NCBI RefSeq assembly: GCF_900109915.1
Contig: NZ_FOBU01000004.1
Span: 62,001 to 126,000 of the forward strand
DNA: 64,000 nt
Direction: 5' to 3'
DNA from: Luteibacter sp. UNCMF331Sha3.1
GTDB taxonomy: Bacteria > Pseudomonadota > Gammaproteobacteria > Xanthomonadales > Rhodanobacteraceae
This document shows positions 40,728-49,955 of this stretch, in pieces. Numbering within the stretch: the stretch's first letter is position 1; every line of letters begins with the position of its first letter. Below the pieces are notes generated by a model that saw only the letters and a list, made by a program, of their open reading frames with translations, was not told the origin of the DNA and did no database searches. The translations under genes were made by a program, and so were the position numbers.

Positions 40728-43463
40728 TCAGTGCGCCTCGTCCCAGTTCGCGCCCACGCCGATGTCGACCTGTAGCGGCACGCTGAGTTCGGCCGCGCCG
40801 GTCATGTGCGTCTCTATGCCCGCGCGGATCTCGTCGACCGCGTCGGCGCGCACTTCGAAGACGAGTTCATCGTGCACCTGCATCAGCAGGCGCACGTCGT
40901 CGCGCGGTTCGATCCAGCCGGCGACGGCGATCATCGCGCGCTTGATGATGTCCGCGGCGGTGCCCTGCATGGGCGCGTTGATCGCCGCGCGTTCCGCACC
41001 GGCACGATGCGACGGGTTTCGCGACTTCAGGTTTTCCAGATACAGCCGACGGCCGAACAACGTCTGCACGTAGCCGTCGCGATGCGCCTGCTCGCGCGTC
41101 GCGTCCATGAAGGCGCGCACGCCGGGATAGCGGGAGAAATAGCGGCCCATGTAATCGGAGGCTTCGCCCCGATCCACGCCGAGCTGCCGGGCGAGGCCGA
41201 ACGCGCTCATGCCGTACATCAGGCCGAAGTTGATCGCCTTCGCCGCGCGTCGCTGGTTCGGCGTGACCTCGTCGGGCGTGACGCCGAAGACTTCCGCCGC
41301 CGTGGCGCGGTGCACGTCGCCGCCTTCGCGGAACGCGCGCACGAGGCCTTCGTCGTTCGACAGGTGCGCCATGATGCGCAGCTCGATCTGCGAATAGTCG
41401 GCCGCGACGATGCGCCAGCCCTCGGGCGCCACGAACGCCTGGCGGATGCGCCGGCCTTCTTCCGTGCGCACCGGGATGTTCTGCAGGTTGGGATCGGACG
41501 AACTGATGCGGCCCGTCGCCACCGCGCCCTGGTGGTAGCTGGTGTGCACACGGCCCGTGCGCGGATTGACGATGCCCGCCAGCTTGTCGGTGTACGTCGA
41601 ACGGAGCTTCGCGAGGCCGCGGTATTCGAGGATCAGGCGCGGCAACTCGTGGGTGTCCGCGATCGCCTCCAGCGCCTCTTCGTTCGTCGAGGGCTGTCCG
41701 GTCGGCGTCTTGATCTTCGCGGCGAGGCCCAGTTCGTCGAAGAGCACGGCCTGCAGCTGCTTCGGCGAGTCGAGGTTGAACTCGTGACCGGCCGACGCGT
41801 ACGCCTGCGACTGCAGTTCGACCATGCGCTTGCCGAGCTGCTGGCTCTGCTTGCGAAGTTCGTTGGCGTCGATCAGCACGCCGGTGCGTTCCATCTTCGC
41901 GAGCACCGGCACGAGCGGCATCTCGATGTCGGTGTACACCGCGCGCAGCGACGGTTCGTCCTCGAGCTTCGCCCACAGCGCCTGGTGCAGGCGCAGCGTG
42001 ATGTCGGCATCCTCGGCGGCATAGCGGCAGGCCGTGTCGCAGTCCACCTGCGAGAACGGGATCTGCTTCGCGCCCTTGCCGGCCACGTGTTCGTACTTGA
42101 TCGTGGTGTAGCCGAGGTAGCGCTGCGCCAGCGAATCCATGTCGTGGCGCGTCGCGGTGGCGTTGTAGATGTACGACTCCAGCATCGTGTCGTGCTTCAG
42201 CCCGCGCAACGCGATGCCATAGTGCGAGAGCACGTTGATGTCGTACTTGCCGTGCTGGCCGACCTTGGGTCGCGTCGGGTCTTCCAGGATCGGCTTCAGC
42301 GCGCCAAGCACGTGCTCGGGCGACAACTGCCGCGGCGCGCCCGGATAGTCGTGGGTCAGCGGCACGTAAGCGGCCTTGCCGGGTTCCACCGCGAGCGACA
42401 GGCCGACGATGTCCGCGCGCATCGCATCGATGCTGGTCGTCTCGGTATCGAACGCGATCAGCGGCGCGGTCTCGAGCTTCTCGAGCCAGGCGGCGAGACG
42501 TTCCTCGGTGACCACGAGTTCGTATTCGCCTTCCGCCGAGAGCGCGGCGTCGAGCGGTGCCGCCGCCGGTGCCGGTGCCGGTGCCGCCACGGTGGGGGCG
42601 GGGGTCGCGGCCGGTTCGCCGCCGGCGTCCAGCTCCTTCAGCGCGGCCTTGAAGTCGTAGCGCGCGTACAGTTCGCGCAGCGCGTCGACGTCGCGCTCGC
42701 GCATGGCGAGGTCGGTGGGGCCGTGTTCGAGCGGCACGTCGGTGCGGATGGTGACGAGTTCGCGCGAGAGCGGCAGGCGCGGAATCGCCGCGCGCAGGTT
42801 TTCGCCGATCTTGCCGCCGATCCTGTCGGCGTTCGCGAACAGGGCGTCCAGCGTGCCGTACTCGCCGAGCCATTTCGCGGCCGTCTTCGGACCGCATTTC
42901 TCCACGCCCGGCACGTTGTCGATGCTGTCGCCCATCAGCGTGAGGTAGTCGACGATCTGCTCGGGATGCACGCCGAATTTCTCGATGACGCCGTCGATGT
43001 CCATCGTGGAGTTCGACATGGTGTTGATCAGCACGATGTGCGCGCCGACCAGCTGCGCGAAATCCTTGTCGCCGGTGGAGATGATCGTGTCGATACCCTG
43101 CGCAGCGGCCTGCACGGCGAGCGTGCCGATCACGTCGTCGGCTTCCACGCCTGGCACGCAGATGATCGGGAAACCCAGCGCGCCGACGATCTTCATCATC
43201 GGGTCGATCTGCGCGCGCAGGTCGTCGGGCATCGACGGCCGGTTCGCCTTGTACGCGGGGTACAGGTCGTCGCGGAAGGTGCGGCCCGGTGCGTCGCACA
43301 CGAACGCCACGTAGTCGGACCCGGCCTTCATCGTCGTGCGCAGCATGTTGACGATGCCGAACAGCGCGCCGGTGGGCTCGCCGAAGGTATTGGTCAGGGG
43401 AGGCAGCGCGTGGAACGCGCGATACAGGTACGACGACCCGTCGATGAGCGTGAGCGTAGGCAT
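40728..43463 (-). CDS. polA: DNA polymerase I
   Basis: The 911-residue protein has all three domains. The 5'-3' exonuclease (about 1-300) shows LIDGSSYLYRAFHALPP and DSIDNVPGVEKCGPKTAAKW. The 3'-5' exonuclease keeps its first metal ligands (LIAFDTETTSIDAMRADI), so proofreading should be active. The polymerase domain has AADYSQIELRIMAHLSNDEG and LLMQVHDELVFEVRADAVDE. Its length is close to E. coli Pol I (928). It is divergent from the DUF2782 gene across 94 bp. Confidence 0.97.
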   Translation of the reverse strand: MPTLTLIDGSSYLYRAFHALPPLTNTFGEPTGALFGIVNMLRTTMKAGSDYVAFVCDAPGRTFRDDLYPAYKANRPSMPDDLRAQIDPMMKIVGALGFPIICVPGVEADDVIGTLAVQAAAQGIDTIISTGDKDFAQLVGAHIVLINTMSNSTMDIDGVIEKFGVHPEQIVDYLTLMGDSIDNVPGVEKCGPKTAAKWLGEYGTLDALFANADRIGGKIGENLRAAIPRLPLSRELVTIRTDVPLEHGPTDLAMRERDVDALRELYARYDFKAALKELDAGGEPAATPAPTVAAPAPAPAAAPLDAALSAEGEYELVVTEERLAAWLEKLETAPLIAFDTETTSIDAMRADIVGLSLAVEPGKAAYVPLTHDYPGAPRQLSPEHVLGALKPILEDPTRPKVGQHGKYDINVLSHYGIALRGLKHDTMLESYIYNATATRHDMDSLAQRYLGYTTIKYEHVAGKGAKQIPFSQVDCDTACRYAAEDADITLRLHQALWAKLEDEPSLRAVYTDIEMPLVPVLAKMERTGVLIDANELRKQSQQLGKRMVELQSQAYASAGHEFNLDSPKQLQAVLFDELGLAAKIKTPTGQPSTNEEALEAIADTHELPRLILEYRGLAKLRSTYTDKLAGIVNPRTGRVHTSYHQGAVATGRISSSDPNLQNIPVRTEEGRRIRQAFVAPEGWRIVAADYSQIELRIMAHLSNDEGLVRAFREGGDVHRATAAEVFGVTPDEVTPNQRRAAKAINFGLMYGMSAFGLARQLGVDRGEASDYMGRYFSRYPGVRAFMDATREQAHRDGYVQTLFGRRLYLENLKSRNPSHRAGAERAAINAPMQGTAADIIKRAMIAVAGWIEPRDDVRLLMQVHDELVFEVRADAVDEIRAGIETHMTGAAELSVPLQVDIGVGANWDEAH

Positions 43464-43557
43464 CCCCGGATTCTCTCATGGCCGCGCGCGGGGTGTCCGT
43501 TCACGTGGCCGCGGGGGTGGGAATTGCTATGCTCGTCTCCCCGTACGGAGACTTCCC

Positions 43558-44076
43558 ATGAATCGCATGCACGCCCTCGTCGCCGCACTCGCCCTGGCGC
43601 TGGCGCTTCCCGCCGCCGCCCAGACGGCGAGCGATCCGAAGCTGAAGACCTTGCCGCCACCCGCGCTGAACGACCCGGGCGTGAAAGCGGGCGAACCCGA
43701 CCGCTCGGGGCAGAAGCCGATTCCGCGACCGGTGCCGTACGACCAGGCCACCGACCCCGACATGTACAAGTCCACGCCGGCGACGTCGGACGCGCAGGGC
43801 TCCCGCGTGACGGCGGCCAACCTGCCCGACCCGGGCGCTCCCGATCAGGGCATTCCGGACGTCCAGGTGCACATGGAAGGCGACAACCAGGTCCAGGAGT
43901 TCCGCCAGAACGGCAAGCTCTACCAGGTGGTCGTGACGCCGAAGAACGGCGTGCCGCAGTATTACAACGTCGACGAGGACGGCAAGCGCACGGGCACCAG
44001 TTCGTCAGGCATCCGTCCGGTGAACTACAAGGTGTACGAATGGGGCAAGGCACCGAAGCCGGCCGACGGTAACTGA
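43558..44076 (+). CDS. DUF2782 family exported protein
   Basis: The 172-residue protein has a signal peptide (MHALVAALALALALPAAAQT), a proline-rich linker and a carboxy-terminal domain (VQVHMEGDNQVQEFRQNGKL, YQVVVTPKNGVPQYYNVDED, INYKVYEWGK-like end). DUF2782 genes sit beside polA in many gammaproteobacteria, which supports the call. Its function is unknown. The ATG at 43558 gives the signal peptide. Confidence 0.85.
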   Translation: MNRMHALVAALALALALPAAAQTASDPKLKTLPPPALNDPGVKAGEPDRSGQKPIPRPVPYDQATDPDMYKSTPATSDAQGSRVTAANLPDPGAPDQGIPDVQVHMEGDNQVQEFRQNGKLYQVVVTPKNGVPQYYNVDEDGKRTGTSSSGIRPVNYKVYEWGKAPKPADGN

Positions 44077-44100
44077 GCCTTCCGGGGCACGTCACGCTCT

Positions 44101-44128
44101 GGTGGGAGCCAGCCTGCTGGTTCCCACC
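44101..44128. repeat. Truncated REP-like element
   Basis: GGTGGGAGCCAGCCTGCTGG followed by TTCCCACC keeps only the outer arms of the GTGGGAGC family. It lies between the convergent DUF2782 and GST genes. A similar fragment (GGGCTGGCTCCCACCGG) is at 57115-57131, after recG. Confidence 0.7.
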
Positions 44129-44134
44129 GCTGTC

Positions 44135-44833
44135 CTAGCCATCCAGCTCGGGGTAGTGCCTGAAGATGCCGTTCGTGCTGAACGGCACGCGGCGCTCGGA
44201 AGCGAGGTACGCGGCGATGTTCGGCCGGTCGGCCACGCGCTTCGCGAGGTCGCGCAGCAGCGGCACCTTCTGCTTCGCCATGGCCTTCGGGAAGGCGTAG
44301 TCCAGCCCCGCCATCACCTGGAACAGCGACAGGTCGACGTACGAATGCTGCCGTAGCGGAAACCGGCTCCCGCCGCGATCGATGGCCTTCTCGAAGTAGG
44401 CGAGGAATTTCGGTATCCGGTGCTCCCGGAAATCCTTCGAACGCCGCTTCGCTTCGTCGCGCTGGTCTTCGTAATACTGCTCCGTCGACACCGGATGATG
44501 GGTGTCGTGCACTTCGGCGACGAAGTCGGTGATCGTCAGCTCGAGTTGGTGCGCATGGAGCGCCGCGGCTTCGCCCTCGGGCACGAGGCCGTGCCGCGGC
44601 CCGAGGTAATGCAGGATGTTCGCTACCTGCGCGATGACCAGCCGGCCCGTCTTCAGGAAGGGCGGGGCGAAGGGCAGGGCCCCGGTGTGTTCGCCGTCGA
44701 GAAAGGGCGCGATCGCCTGGTCGCCTTCCACCCGCGCCACGTCGATGTACGGTGCCGCGACGTCCTCCAGGCACAGGCGCACGAACTCGCCGCGCCCCTG
44801 CAGCCCCGTCCAGTAGTAGAGCTGGTAACTCAT
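44135..44833 (-). CDS. Glutathione S-transferase family protein
   Basis: The 232-residue protein has a thioredoxin-like amino part (YQLYYWTGLQGRGEFVRLCL, PFAPPFLKTGRLVIAQVANI with the cis-proline replaced by a variant loop) and a helical carboxy domain (YVDLSLFQVMAGLDYAFPKA, DRPNIAAYLASERRVPFSTN). It is a soluble detoxification-type enzyme with unknown substrate. The ATG at 44833 gives the start MSYQLYYW normal for this subgroup. Confidence 0.87.
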   Translation of the reverse strand: MSYQLYYWTGLQGRGEFVRLCLEDVAAPYIDVARVEGDQAIAPFLDGEHTGALPFAPPFLKTGRLVIAQVANILHYLGPRHGLVPEGEAAALHAHQLELTITDFVAEVHDTHHPVSTEQYYEDQRDEAKRRSKDFREHRIPKFLAYFEKAIDRGGSRFPLRQHSYVDLSLFQVMAGLDYAFPKAMAKQKVPLLRDLAKRVADRPNIAAYLASERRVPFSTNGIFRHYPELDG

Positions 44834-44876
44834 CGCCACCTCCCGCCGTGAAAGGGCAAGCGTGCCCGCGCGTTTC

Positions 44877-45767
44877 TCAAGCCAGCGTGAGCGCGAGGGC
44901 CCGGAACGACTCCCAGACGGTCTGCGCGGGCGGCGATAGCGAACGCGCACGCCGGCGCACGAGCGTCACGTCGCGTCGGACTTCCGGTGTGAGTTTCAAT
45001 GCGACGAGGCCGGGCCGCAGCGCGTCGAGCGACAGCGCGGGCGTGACCGTCACGCCCAGCCCGGCCTCCACCATGCGGAACGCGGTGTGCGGATGGCCGA
45101 CCTCCAGCGCCACGTGCGCATCGATGCCGCGCGTGGCGAAGGCGGCGTCGATCAGACGGCGGCTTCCCGAGGCGTGGTCGAGAAGGACCAGGGGTTCGCT
45201 CGCGAGCCCCTTCCATGTGACGCCCTGCCGGGCGGCGAAGGCGTGATCGGCGCGGCAGACGAGCACGAAGGGATCGCGCAGGATGGTCTCCGCGTCGAAT
45301 TCCTCGGCCGTGGCTGGCTCCACGCACAGGCCGAAGTCGACCTCGCCGCCCCGGACGGCGTCGAGCACCTGCGCCTGCGTCTGGTCGCGCAGCAGGATGT
45401 CGAGCGCGGGGTGATCGACGGCGCAGCGTGCGATGGCGGACGGTACGAGACCGGCGGAGAGCGTGGGCACGGCCGCGATCCGCACGCGGCCGCGCAACGG
45501 GTCCGCCTGCGCGACCGCGTGGGCGAGGACGCCGTCCAGTTCGTCGAGCACGCGGGACAGGGCCTGCTCGAGGTAGCGGCCGGCCTCCGTCGGCACCACT
45601 TCGCGCGTGCTGCGATCGAAGAGGCGCACGTCGAGTTCGCCCTCGAGATCCGCGATGAGGCGGCTTACCGCGGGTTGGGTAAGGTGCAGGGCGTCCGCCG
45701 CGCGGCGGAAGTGCCGGTGACCGGCCACCGCGAGAAAGGCCCGAAGCTGGCGCATCGATACATTCAT
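44877..45767 (-). CDS. LysR-family transcriptional regulator
   Basis: The 296-residue protein has a LysR helix-turn-helix at residues 5-65 (MRQLRAFLAVAGHRHFRRAA, LHLTQPAVSRLIADLE) and a periplasmic-binding-protein-like effector domain. It is divergent from the bile-acid-symporter-like gene, the classical arrangement of a regulator and its target. A perfect palindrome covers its start codon, which suggests autorepression. The effector is unknown. Confidence 0.93.
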   Translation of the reverse strand: MNVSMRQLRAFLAVAGHRHFRRAADALHLTQPAVSRLIADLEGELDVRLFDRSTREVVPTEAGRYLEQALSRVLDELDGVLAHAVAQADPLRGRVRIAAVPTLSAGLVPSAIARCAVDHPALDILLRDQTQAQVLDAVRGGEVDFGLCVEPATAEEFDAETILRDPFVLVCRADHAFAARQGVTWKGLASEPLVLLDHASGSRRLIDAAFATRGIDAHVALEVGHPHTAFRMVEAGLGVTVTPALSLDALRPGLVALKLTPEVRRDVTLVRRRARSLSPPAQTVWESFRALALTLA

Positions 45768-45781
45768 AATCAGAATGTATC
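45757..45781. promoter_or_regulatory. Probable LysR operator
   Basis: GATACATTC-N7-GAATGTATC is a perfect 9-bp inverted repeat. It contains the T-N11-A core expected of LysR sites and overlaps the lysR start codon (45765-45767). It lies in the 92-bp gap between lysR and the symporter gene and is the only AT-rich part of it. Confidence 0.75.
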
Positions 45782-45859
45782 ACCGAATCAGATAAAACGA
45801 TTTGCGCTATGGATGGTGCGGCGGTGCAATAGGTGCATCCCCGATACCGGCCGTTCGCC

Positions 45860-46849
45860 ATGCGTCGCTTCTTCCCCGACGGTTTCACGCTGTCCCTGAT
45901 CGTCACGGTGGTGCTGGCCAGCCTGCTGCCCTGCCGCGGCGCGATCGCCGGCGTGTTCGGCGTCGTGACCGACCTCGCCATCGCGCTGCTGTTCTTCCTC
46001 CATGGCGCCAAGCTGTCGCGCACCGCCGTGGTCGCGGGCATGAGCCACTGGCGCCTGCACCTGACGGTGCTCGCCAGCACCTTCCTTCTGTTCCCGGCGC
46101 TCGGGCTGCTGCTCAAGCCAGTGCTCGCGCCGCTGGTGACGCCCGATCTCTACCTCGGCGTGCTGTTCCTGTGCACGCTGCCGTCGACGGTGCAGTCGTC
46201 GATCGCGTTCACGTCCATCGCGCGCGGCAACGTGCCGGCCGCGATCGTGTCCGCCTCGGCTTCGAGCCTGCTGGGCATCTTCGTCACGCCGCTGCTCGTC
46301 GGCGTCATCGTCGCCGACGCGGGGCAAGGCGGCCTGTCGTGGCACTCAGTCGGCACGATCGTGCTTCAGCTGTTCGTTCCGTTCATCGCCGGCCAGGTGG
46401 CGCAGCGCTGGATCGGGGGCTGGGTGACGCGCCACGCCGCGATGCTCACGTACGTCGACCGCGGATCGATCCTGCTGGTCGTGTATACCGCGTTCAGTGC
46501 GGCCGTGCTGCAGGGACTGTGGAACCAGCTGCCGTTACCGGTACTGGCGGGGCTTCTCGTCGTGAACGGCATCCTGCTTGCCGCCGCGTTGCTGATCACG
46601 CGTTATGGCGCGAGGGCGCTCGGTTTCGCGAAGGACGACGAGATCACGATCGTCTTCTGCGGCTCGAAAAAAAGCCTGGCCGCGGGCGTGCCGATGGCGA
46701 AGGTGATCTTCGCGGGGCATCCGCTCGGCCTCATCGTGTTGCCGATCATGCTGTTCCACCAGATCCAGCTGATGACGTGCGCGGTGCTGGCGCGGCGTTA
46801 TGCAATGCGCCACGAGGCTGTCGCACGCGTGGACGCCGTCGCGCGCTGA
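45860..46849 (+). CDS. Bile acid:sodium symporter family transporter (YfeH-like)
   Basis: The 329-residue protein has about nine to ten membrane spans and the BASS features DLAIALLFFLHGAKLSRTAV, LCTLPSTVQSSIAFTSIARG, IVFCGSKKSLAAGVPMAKVI and IMLFHQIQLMTCAVLARRYA. It most resembles E. coli YfeH, whose substrate is unknown. A GTG at 45833 is in frame, but ATG 45860 (MRRFFPDGFTLSLIVTVVL) matches the family start. It is probably regulated by the divergent LysR protein. Confidence 0.88.
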   Translation: MRRFFPDGFTLSLIVTVVLASLLPCRGAIAGVFGVVTDLAIALLFFLHGAKLSRTAVVAGMSHWRLHLTVLASTFLLFPALGLLLKPVLAPLVTPDLYLGVLFLCTLPSTVQSSIAFTSIARGNVPAAIVSASASSLLGIFVTPLLVGVIVADAGQGGLSWHSVGTIVLQLFVPFIAGQVAQRWIGGWVTRHAAMLTYVDRGSILLVVYTAFSAAVLQGLWNQLPLPVLAGLLVVNGILLAAALLITRYGARALGFAKDDEITIVFCGSKKSLAAGVPMAKVIFAGHPLGLIVLPIMLFHQIQLMTCAVLARRYAMRHEAVARVDAVAR

Positions 46850-46850
46850 A

Positions 46851-46902
46851 TCGCCAGTCGGCTGTCTCCCCTCCGCGCAGGCGGGAGGCAGCCGGCTGGC
46901 GA
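46851..46902. terminator. Inverted repeat between convergent genes, probable bidirectional terminator
   Basis: TCGCCAGTCGGCTGTCTCCC (46851-46870) pairs with GGGAGGCAGCCGGCTGGCGA (46883-46902) at 18 of 20 positions. It lies between the ends of the symporter gene and purH. It has no T-run, and the CTGGCGATG end is shared with the REP-like family, so it may be a variant of that family. Confidence 0.6.
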
Positions 46903-46913
46903 TGAGTCTCGAG

Positions 46914-48503
46914 TCAGTGCCTGAAGTGACGCACGCCCGTGAACACCATCGCCATGTCGTGTTCGTCGGCGGCGGCGATCACCTCGCTGTCGCGCATCGA
47001 GCCACCCGGCTGGATCACCGCGCGAATGCCCGCCGCGGCCGCCGCGTCGATGCCGTCGCGGAACGGGAAGAACGCATCCGACGCCATCGCGCTGCCCGGC
47101 ACCACGAGCCCGGCTTCTTCCGCCTTGAGGCCCGCGATCTTCGCGCTGACCACGCGGCTCATCTGGCCGGCGCCGATGCCGATCGTGCGGTTGTCCTTCG
47201 CGTAGACGATGGCGTTCGACTTGACCATCTTGGCCACGCGCCAGGCGAAGAGGAGGTCGTCGAGTTCGGCCGCCGTGGGCTGGCGCTTGCTGACGACCTT
47301 CAGTTCGTCGCGCTGCACCTGGCGATGGTCGGCCGTCTGCACGAGCAGGCCCGAGCCGACGCGCTTCACGTCGTGGGTGTTGCGTCCGTCGCCCGACGGA
47401 ATCTCCAGCACGCGCACGTTCGCCTTCTTCGCGGCTTCGTCGACCGCGCCGGCGTCGACCTGCGGGGCGATCAGCACTTCCACGAACTGACGCTTCAGGA
47501 TGGTGCGGGCCGTTTCCGCGTCGAGCGGGCGGTTGAACGCGATGATGCCGCCGAACGCCGAGGTGGGGTCGGTGGCGTAGGCGAGCTCGTAGGCCGCGAG
47601 CGGATCGGCGGCCACCGCGACACCGCACGGGTTCGCATGCTTCACGATCACGCACGCGGGCGCGTCGAACTGGCGCACGCATTCCCATGCCGCATCGGCG
47701 TCGGCGATGTTGTTGAACGAGAGTTCCTTGCCCTGAAGCTGGCGGAACGTGGCGAGCGTGCCGGGCGCGGGGTAGAGATCGCGATAGAACGCGCCGGCCT
47801 GGTGCGGATTCTCGCCGTAGCGAAGGTCCATCACCTTCACGAATCGGCCGTTGGACTGCTCCGGGAACTCGTTGCGACCGGCGACGCGCGTATGCGTGTC
47901 GTCGAGCGTGACGCCGGAGAGGTAGTCGCTGATCGCGCCGTCGTAGTTCGACACGCGATTGAACGCGGCGACGGAGAGACGGAAACGCGTGGCGCGCGTG
48001 AGGCCGCCCTTGCCTTCGATCTCGGCGAGCGCGTCATCGTACTGCGCGGGATCGGTCAGCACGCCGACATCGTTCCAGTTCTTCGCGGCCGCGCGCAGCA
48101 TCGCCGGACCGCCGATGTCGATGTTCTCGATCGCGTCTTCGAGCGAGCACGCCGGATCGGCCACGGTGCGTTCGAACGGATACAGGTTCAGCACCAGCAG
48201 GTCGATCGGCAGGATGCCGTGTTCGGCCATCACGGCGTCGTCGGTGCCGCGGCGACCCAGCAGGCCACCGTGGACCTTCGGGTGCAGCGTCTTCACGCGG
48301 CCGTCCATGATCTCGGGGAAGCCGGTGAGGTCGCCCACGTCGCGCACGGGGATACCCGCGTCGCGCAGCGCTTTCGCCGAGCCGCCGGTGGAAAGGATGT
48401 CGACGTTCGCGGCGACGAGGCGGCGGGCGAGGTCCGTCAGGCCCTGCTTGTCGGAAACGCTGACGAGCGCGCGGCGGACGGGAACGAGATCGGGCGTGGG
48501 CAT
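46914..48503 (-). CDS. purH: Bifunctional AICAR formyltransferase/IMP cyclohydrolase
   Basis: PurH performs the last two steps of IMP synthesis. The 529-residue protein has the cyclohydrolase part ([38 protein letters not shown]) and the formyltransferase part ([33 protein letters not shown] with the catalytic Lys-His, [20 protein letters not shown]). It lies 71 bp downstream of fis on the same strand but has its own promoter-like TATAAT. The start at 48503 gives [20 protein letters not shown]. Confidence 0.96.
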   Translation of the reverse strand: MPTPDLVPVRRALVSVSDKQGLTDLARRLVAANVDILSTGGSAKALRDAGIPVRDVGDLTGFPEIMDGRVKTLHPKVHGGLLGRRGTDDAVMAEHGILPIDLLVLNLYPFERTVADPACSLEDAIENIDIGGPAMLRAAAKNWNDVGVLTDPAQYDDALAEIEGKGGLTRATRFRLSVAAFNRVSNYDGAISDYLSGVTLDDTHTRVAGRNEFPEQSNGRFVKVMDLRYGENPHQAGAFYRDLYPAPGTLATFRQLQGKELSFNNIADADAAWECVRQFDAPACVIVKHANPCGVAVAADPLAAYELAYATDPTSAFGGIIAFNRPLDAETARTILKRQFVEVLIAPQVDAGAVDEAAKKANVRVLEIPSGDGRNTHDVKRVGSGLLVQTADHRQVQRDELKVVSKRQPTAAELDDLLFAWRVAKMVKSNAIVYAKDNRTIGIGAGQMSRVVSAKIAGLKAEEAGLVVPGSAMASDAFFPFRDGIDAAAAAGIRAVIQPGGSMRDSEVIAAADEHDMAMVFTGVRHFRH

Positions 48504-48530
48504 GGGCACTTCCGGGGAGGAAAGCGCGCC

Positions 48531-48556
48531 ATTATAGCCGCCCGGACGTCCGGGCG
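48531..48556 (-). promoter_or_regulatory. purH promoter with adjacent 18-bp palindrome
   Basis: On the minus strand a perfect TATAAT (48536-48531) lies 28 bp before the purH start. Directly upstream is the perfect palindrome CGCCCGGACGTCCGGGCG (48539-48556), which fills the -35/spacer region. No good -35 hexamer is seen. The palindrome could be an operator, or the fis terminator without a T-run. Confidence 0.55.
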
Positions 48557-48574
48557 ATCCGGTGGCACGACGGA

Positions 48575-48856
48575 TCAGGAGATGCCGTGGGCCGCGAGCT
48601 TCTTGCGGAGGGTGGCACGATTGATGCCGAGCGCGGCGGCGGCGCGGCTCTGGTTGCCTTCGTGGAAGGCGAGCACTTCGCGCAGCAGGGGGCCTTCGAC
48701 TTCGCGGATGACCAGGGCGTGCAGCCCCTCGCCGAACTCGGTGTCGCCGATGTCGGCCAGGTAACGACGTACCGTTCGGCTGACGCATTCGCTGAGCGCA
48801 CTCTGCATGGAGGTTTCGTTGGCAGCCTCGACAGCAGTCAGTCTCACAGCGTTCAA
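48575..48856 (-). CDS. fis: Fis-family nucleoid protein
   Basis: The protein of about 93 residues ends with the Fis helix-turn-helix ([35 protein letters not shown]) preceded by the dimer helix [17 protein letters not shown]. Fis bends DNA and adjusts rRNA and growth-phase expression. No ATG fits the conserved beginning: TTG at 48856 ([17 protein letters not shown], with GAGGGAA upstream) or GTG at 48847 must serve. A rare start could keep synthesis low. Confidence 0.88.
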   Translation of the reverse strand: MNAVRLTAVEAANETSMQSALSECVSRTVRRYLADIGDTEFGEGLHALVIREVEGPLLREVLAFHEGNQSRAAAALGINRATLRKKLAAHGIS

Positions 48857-49030
48857 GGCATTTCCCTCTCGCAGGCCGGAACGTGAGCACCGGTCGGTTC
48901 GTTTCGTATGGTCGCTTGGGTGCGCCCTCGGCTCGCCCTGCCGGGGAGTCGCAAAGTCGCGAAGGGGACCGAGTGTACTCGCCCCCGGGAACGAATTGCA
49001 GGCTTGCAAAAAGAAATTTTTTCGAACGGC

Positions 49031-49855
49031 TCAGTCGAAGCTGAAGGCGAAGGCGACGGCCTTCTGGCCCGGGTCTTGCACCTCGAACACCATCGCCGAC
49101 GTCGCACCCGCCGGCAGGCCACGCGCACGCGCACTCGCGTCGCCGACATAGTCCTCAGGCTGGAAGCGACGCATCGCGAGGCGACGGCCTGCGGCATCGG
49201 ACAGGACGATGGTGACGATCGGATACGGTTGGGCGAACGCGGCATCGTTTCGCACGCTCGCAGTGATCAGCAGGCCGTCCGTCACCGACGGATGCTGCTC
49301 GACGTCGCGGGCGAGAAGGCGCAGTCGCGATGGCGCCGCGACGAGAGGCAACCGGCAACCCACGACGGCGCAGCCGCTCGCCAGCAGCGGCCCCACCGCG
49401 GGATCCGCGATGAGCACGTCGCGCTTCGCCCATGCCAGCTGTGCGCCGAGGCCGAGCACGAGCACCGCGCACGTGCCGACCCACGCCGCCGTGCGCCACG
49501 AGCGGCGCTTCGGTCGCGCGAAGCGCGGCGTGAAGGTCAGCTGCGTGAAATCCTCGCCGGTCTCTTCGACGGTCGCGACGGTCGCCGGCTCCTCGTCGTC
49601 CGGGTCGGCGGCGACGGCGGTTTCTTCGGGCTCGGGGCGTGGCCGGAAGACCGCGACTCCGGCCAGCGGCGGATCCCGGTCGAGCGCGTGCTCCTCGAGT
49701 CGCGTGAACGGTTCCGGCGGCAGCTGCGCGGCGAGCGTGCCCAGCGCGTTGAATACCGCCTCGCAATGCGCGCAGCGAAGACATCCGCACGCGGGCACGA
49801 GCAGTTCGGCTTCCAGCTTGTAGACGGTGAGGCACTCGGGGCACTGCGTATACAT
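49031..49855 (-). CDS. Zinc-ribbon/DUF3426 membrane protein
   Basis: The 274-residue protein has an amino-terminal MJ0042-type zinc ribbon ([16 protein letters not shown] and [17 protein letters not shown]), an acidic linker and one span (about 145-165, [18 protein letters not shown]). The DUF3426 domain follows outside ([40 protein letters not shown]). Such genes regularly stand between prmA and fis in Xanthomonadales, and their function is not known. Its stop is 174 bp from fis. Confidence 0.85.
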   Translation of the reverse strand: MYTQCPECLTVYKLEAELLVPACGCLRCAHCEAVFNALGTLAAQLPPEPFTRLEEHALDRDPPLAGVAVFRPRPEPEETAVAADPDDEEPATVATVEETGEDFTQLTFTPRFARPKRRSWRTAAWVGTCAVLVLGLGAQLAWAKRDVLIADPAVGPLLASGCAVVGCRLPLVAAPSRLRLLARDVEQHPSVTDGLLITASVRNDAAFAQPYPIVTIVLSDAAGRRLAMRRFQPEDYVGDASARARGLPAGATSAMVFEVQDPGQKAVAFAFSFD

Positions 49856-49955
49856 CGGCCGATCATAGCGGCCGCGTCGCGTCCGTGCGCGCGATCCGGT
49901 GCCGGAGGCGTGTCCCTTGTAGAATCGCAGGCTCCGTTTTCCTGATGGCCCCTCC

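Noticed and set aside
40806-44072. A plus-strand open frame of 1088 codons
   Set aside because: It is antisense to polA and its product has no domain. polA on the minus strand shows all polymerase motifs.
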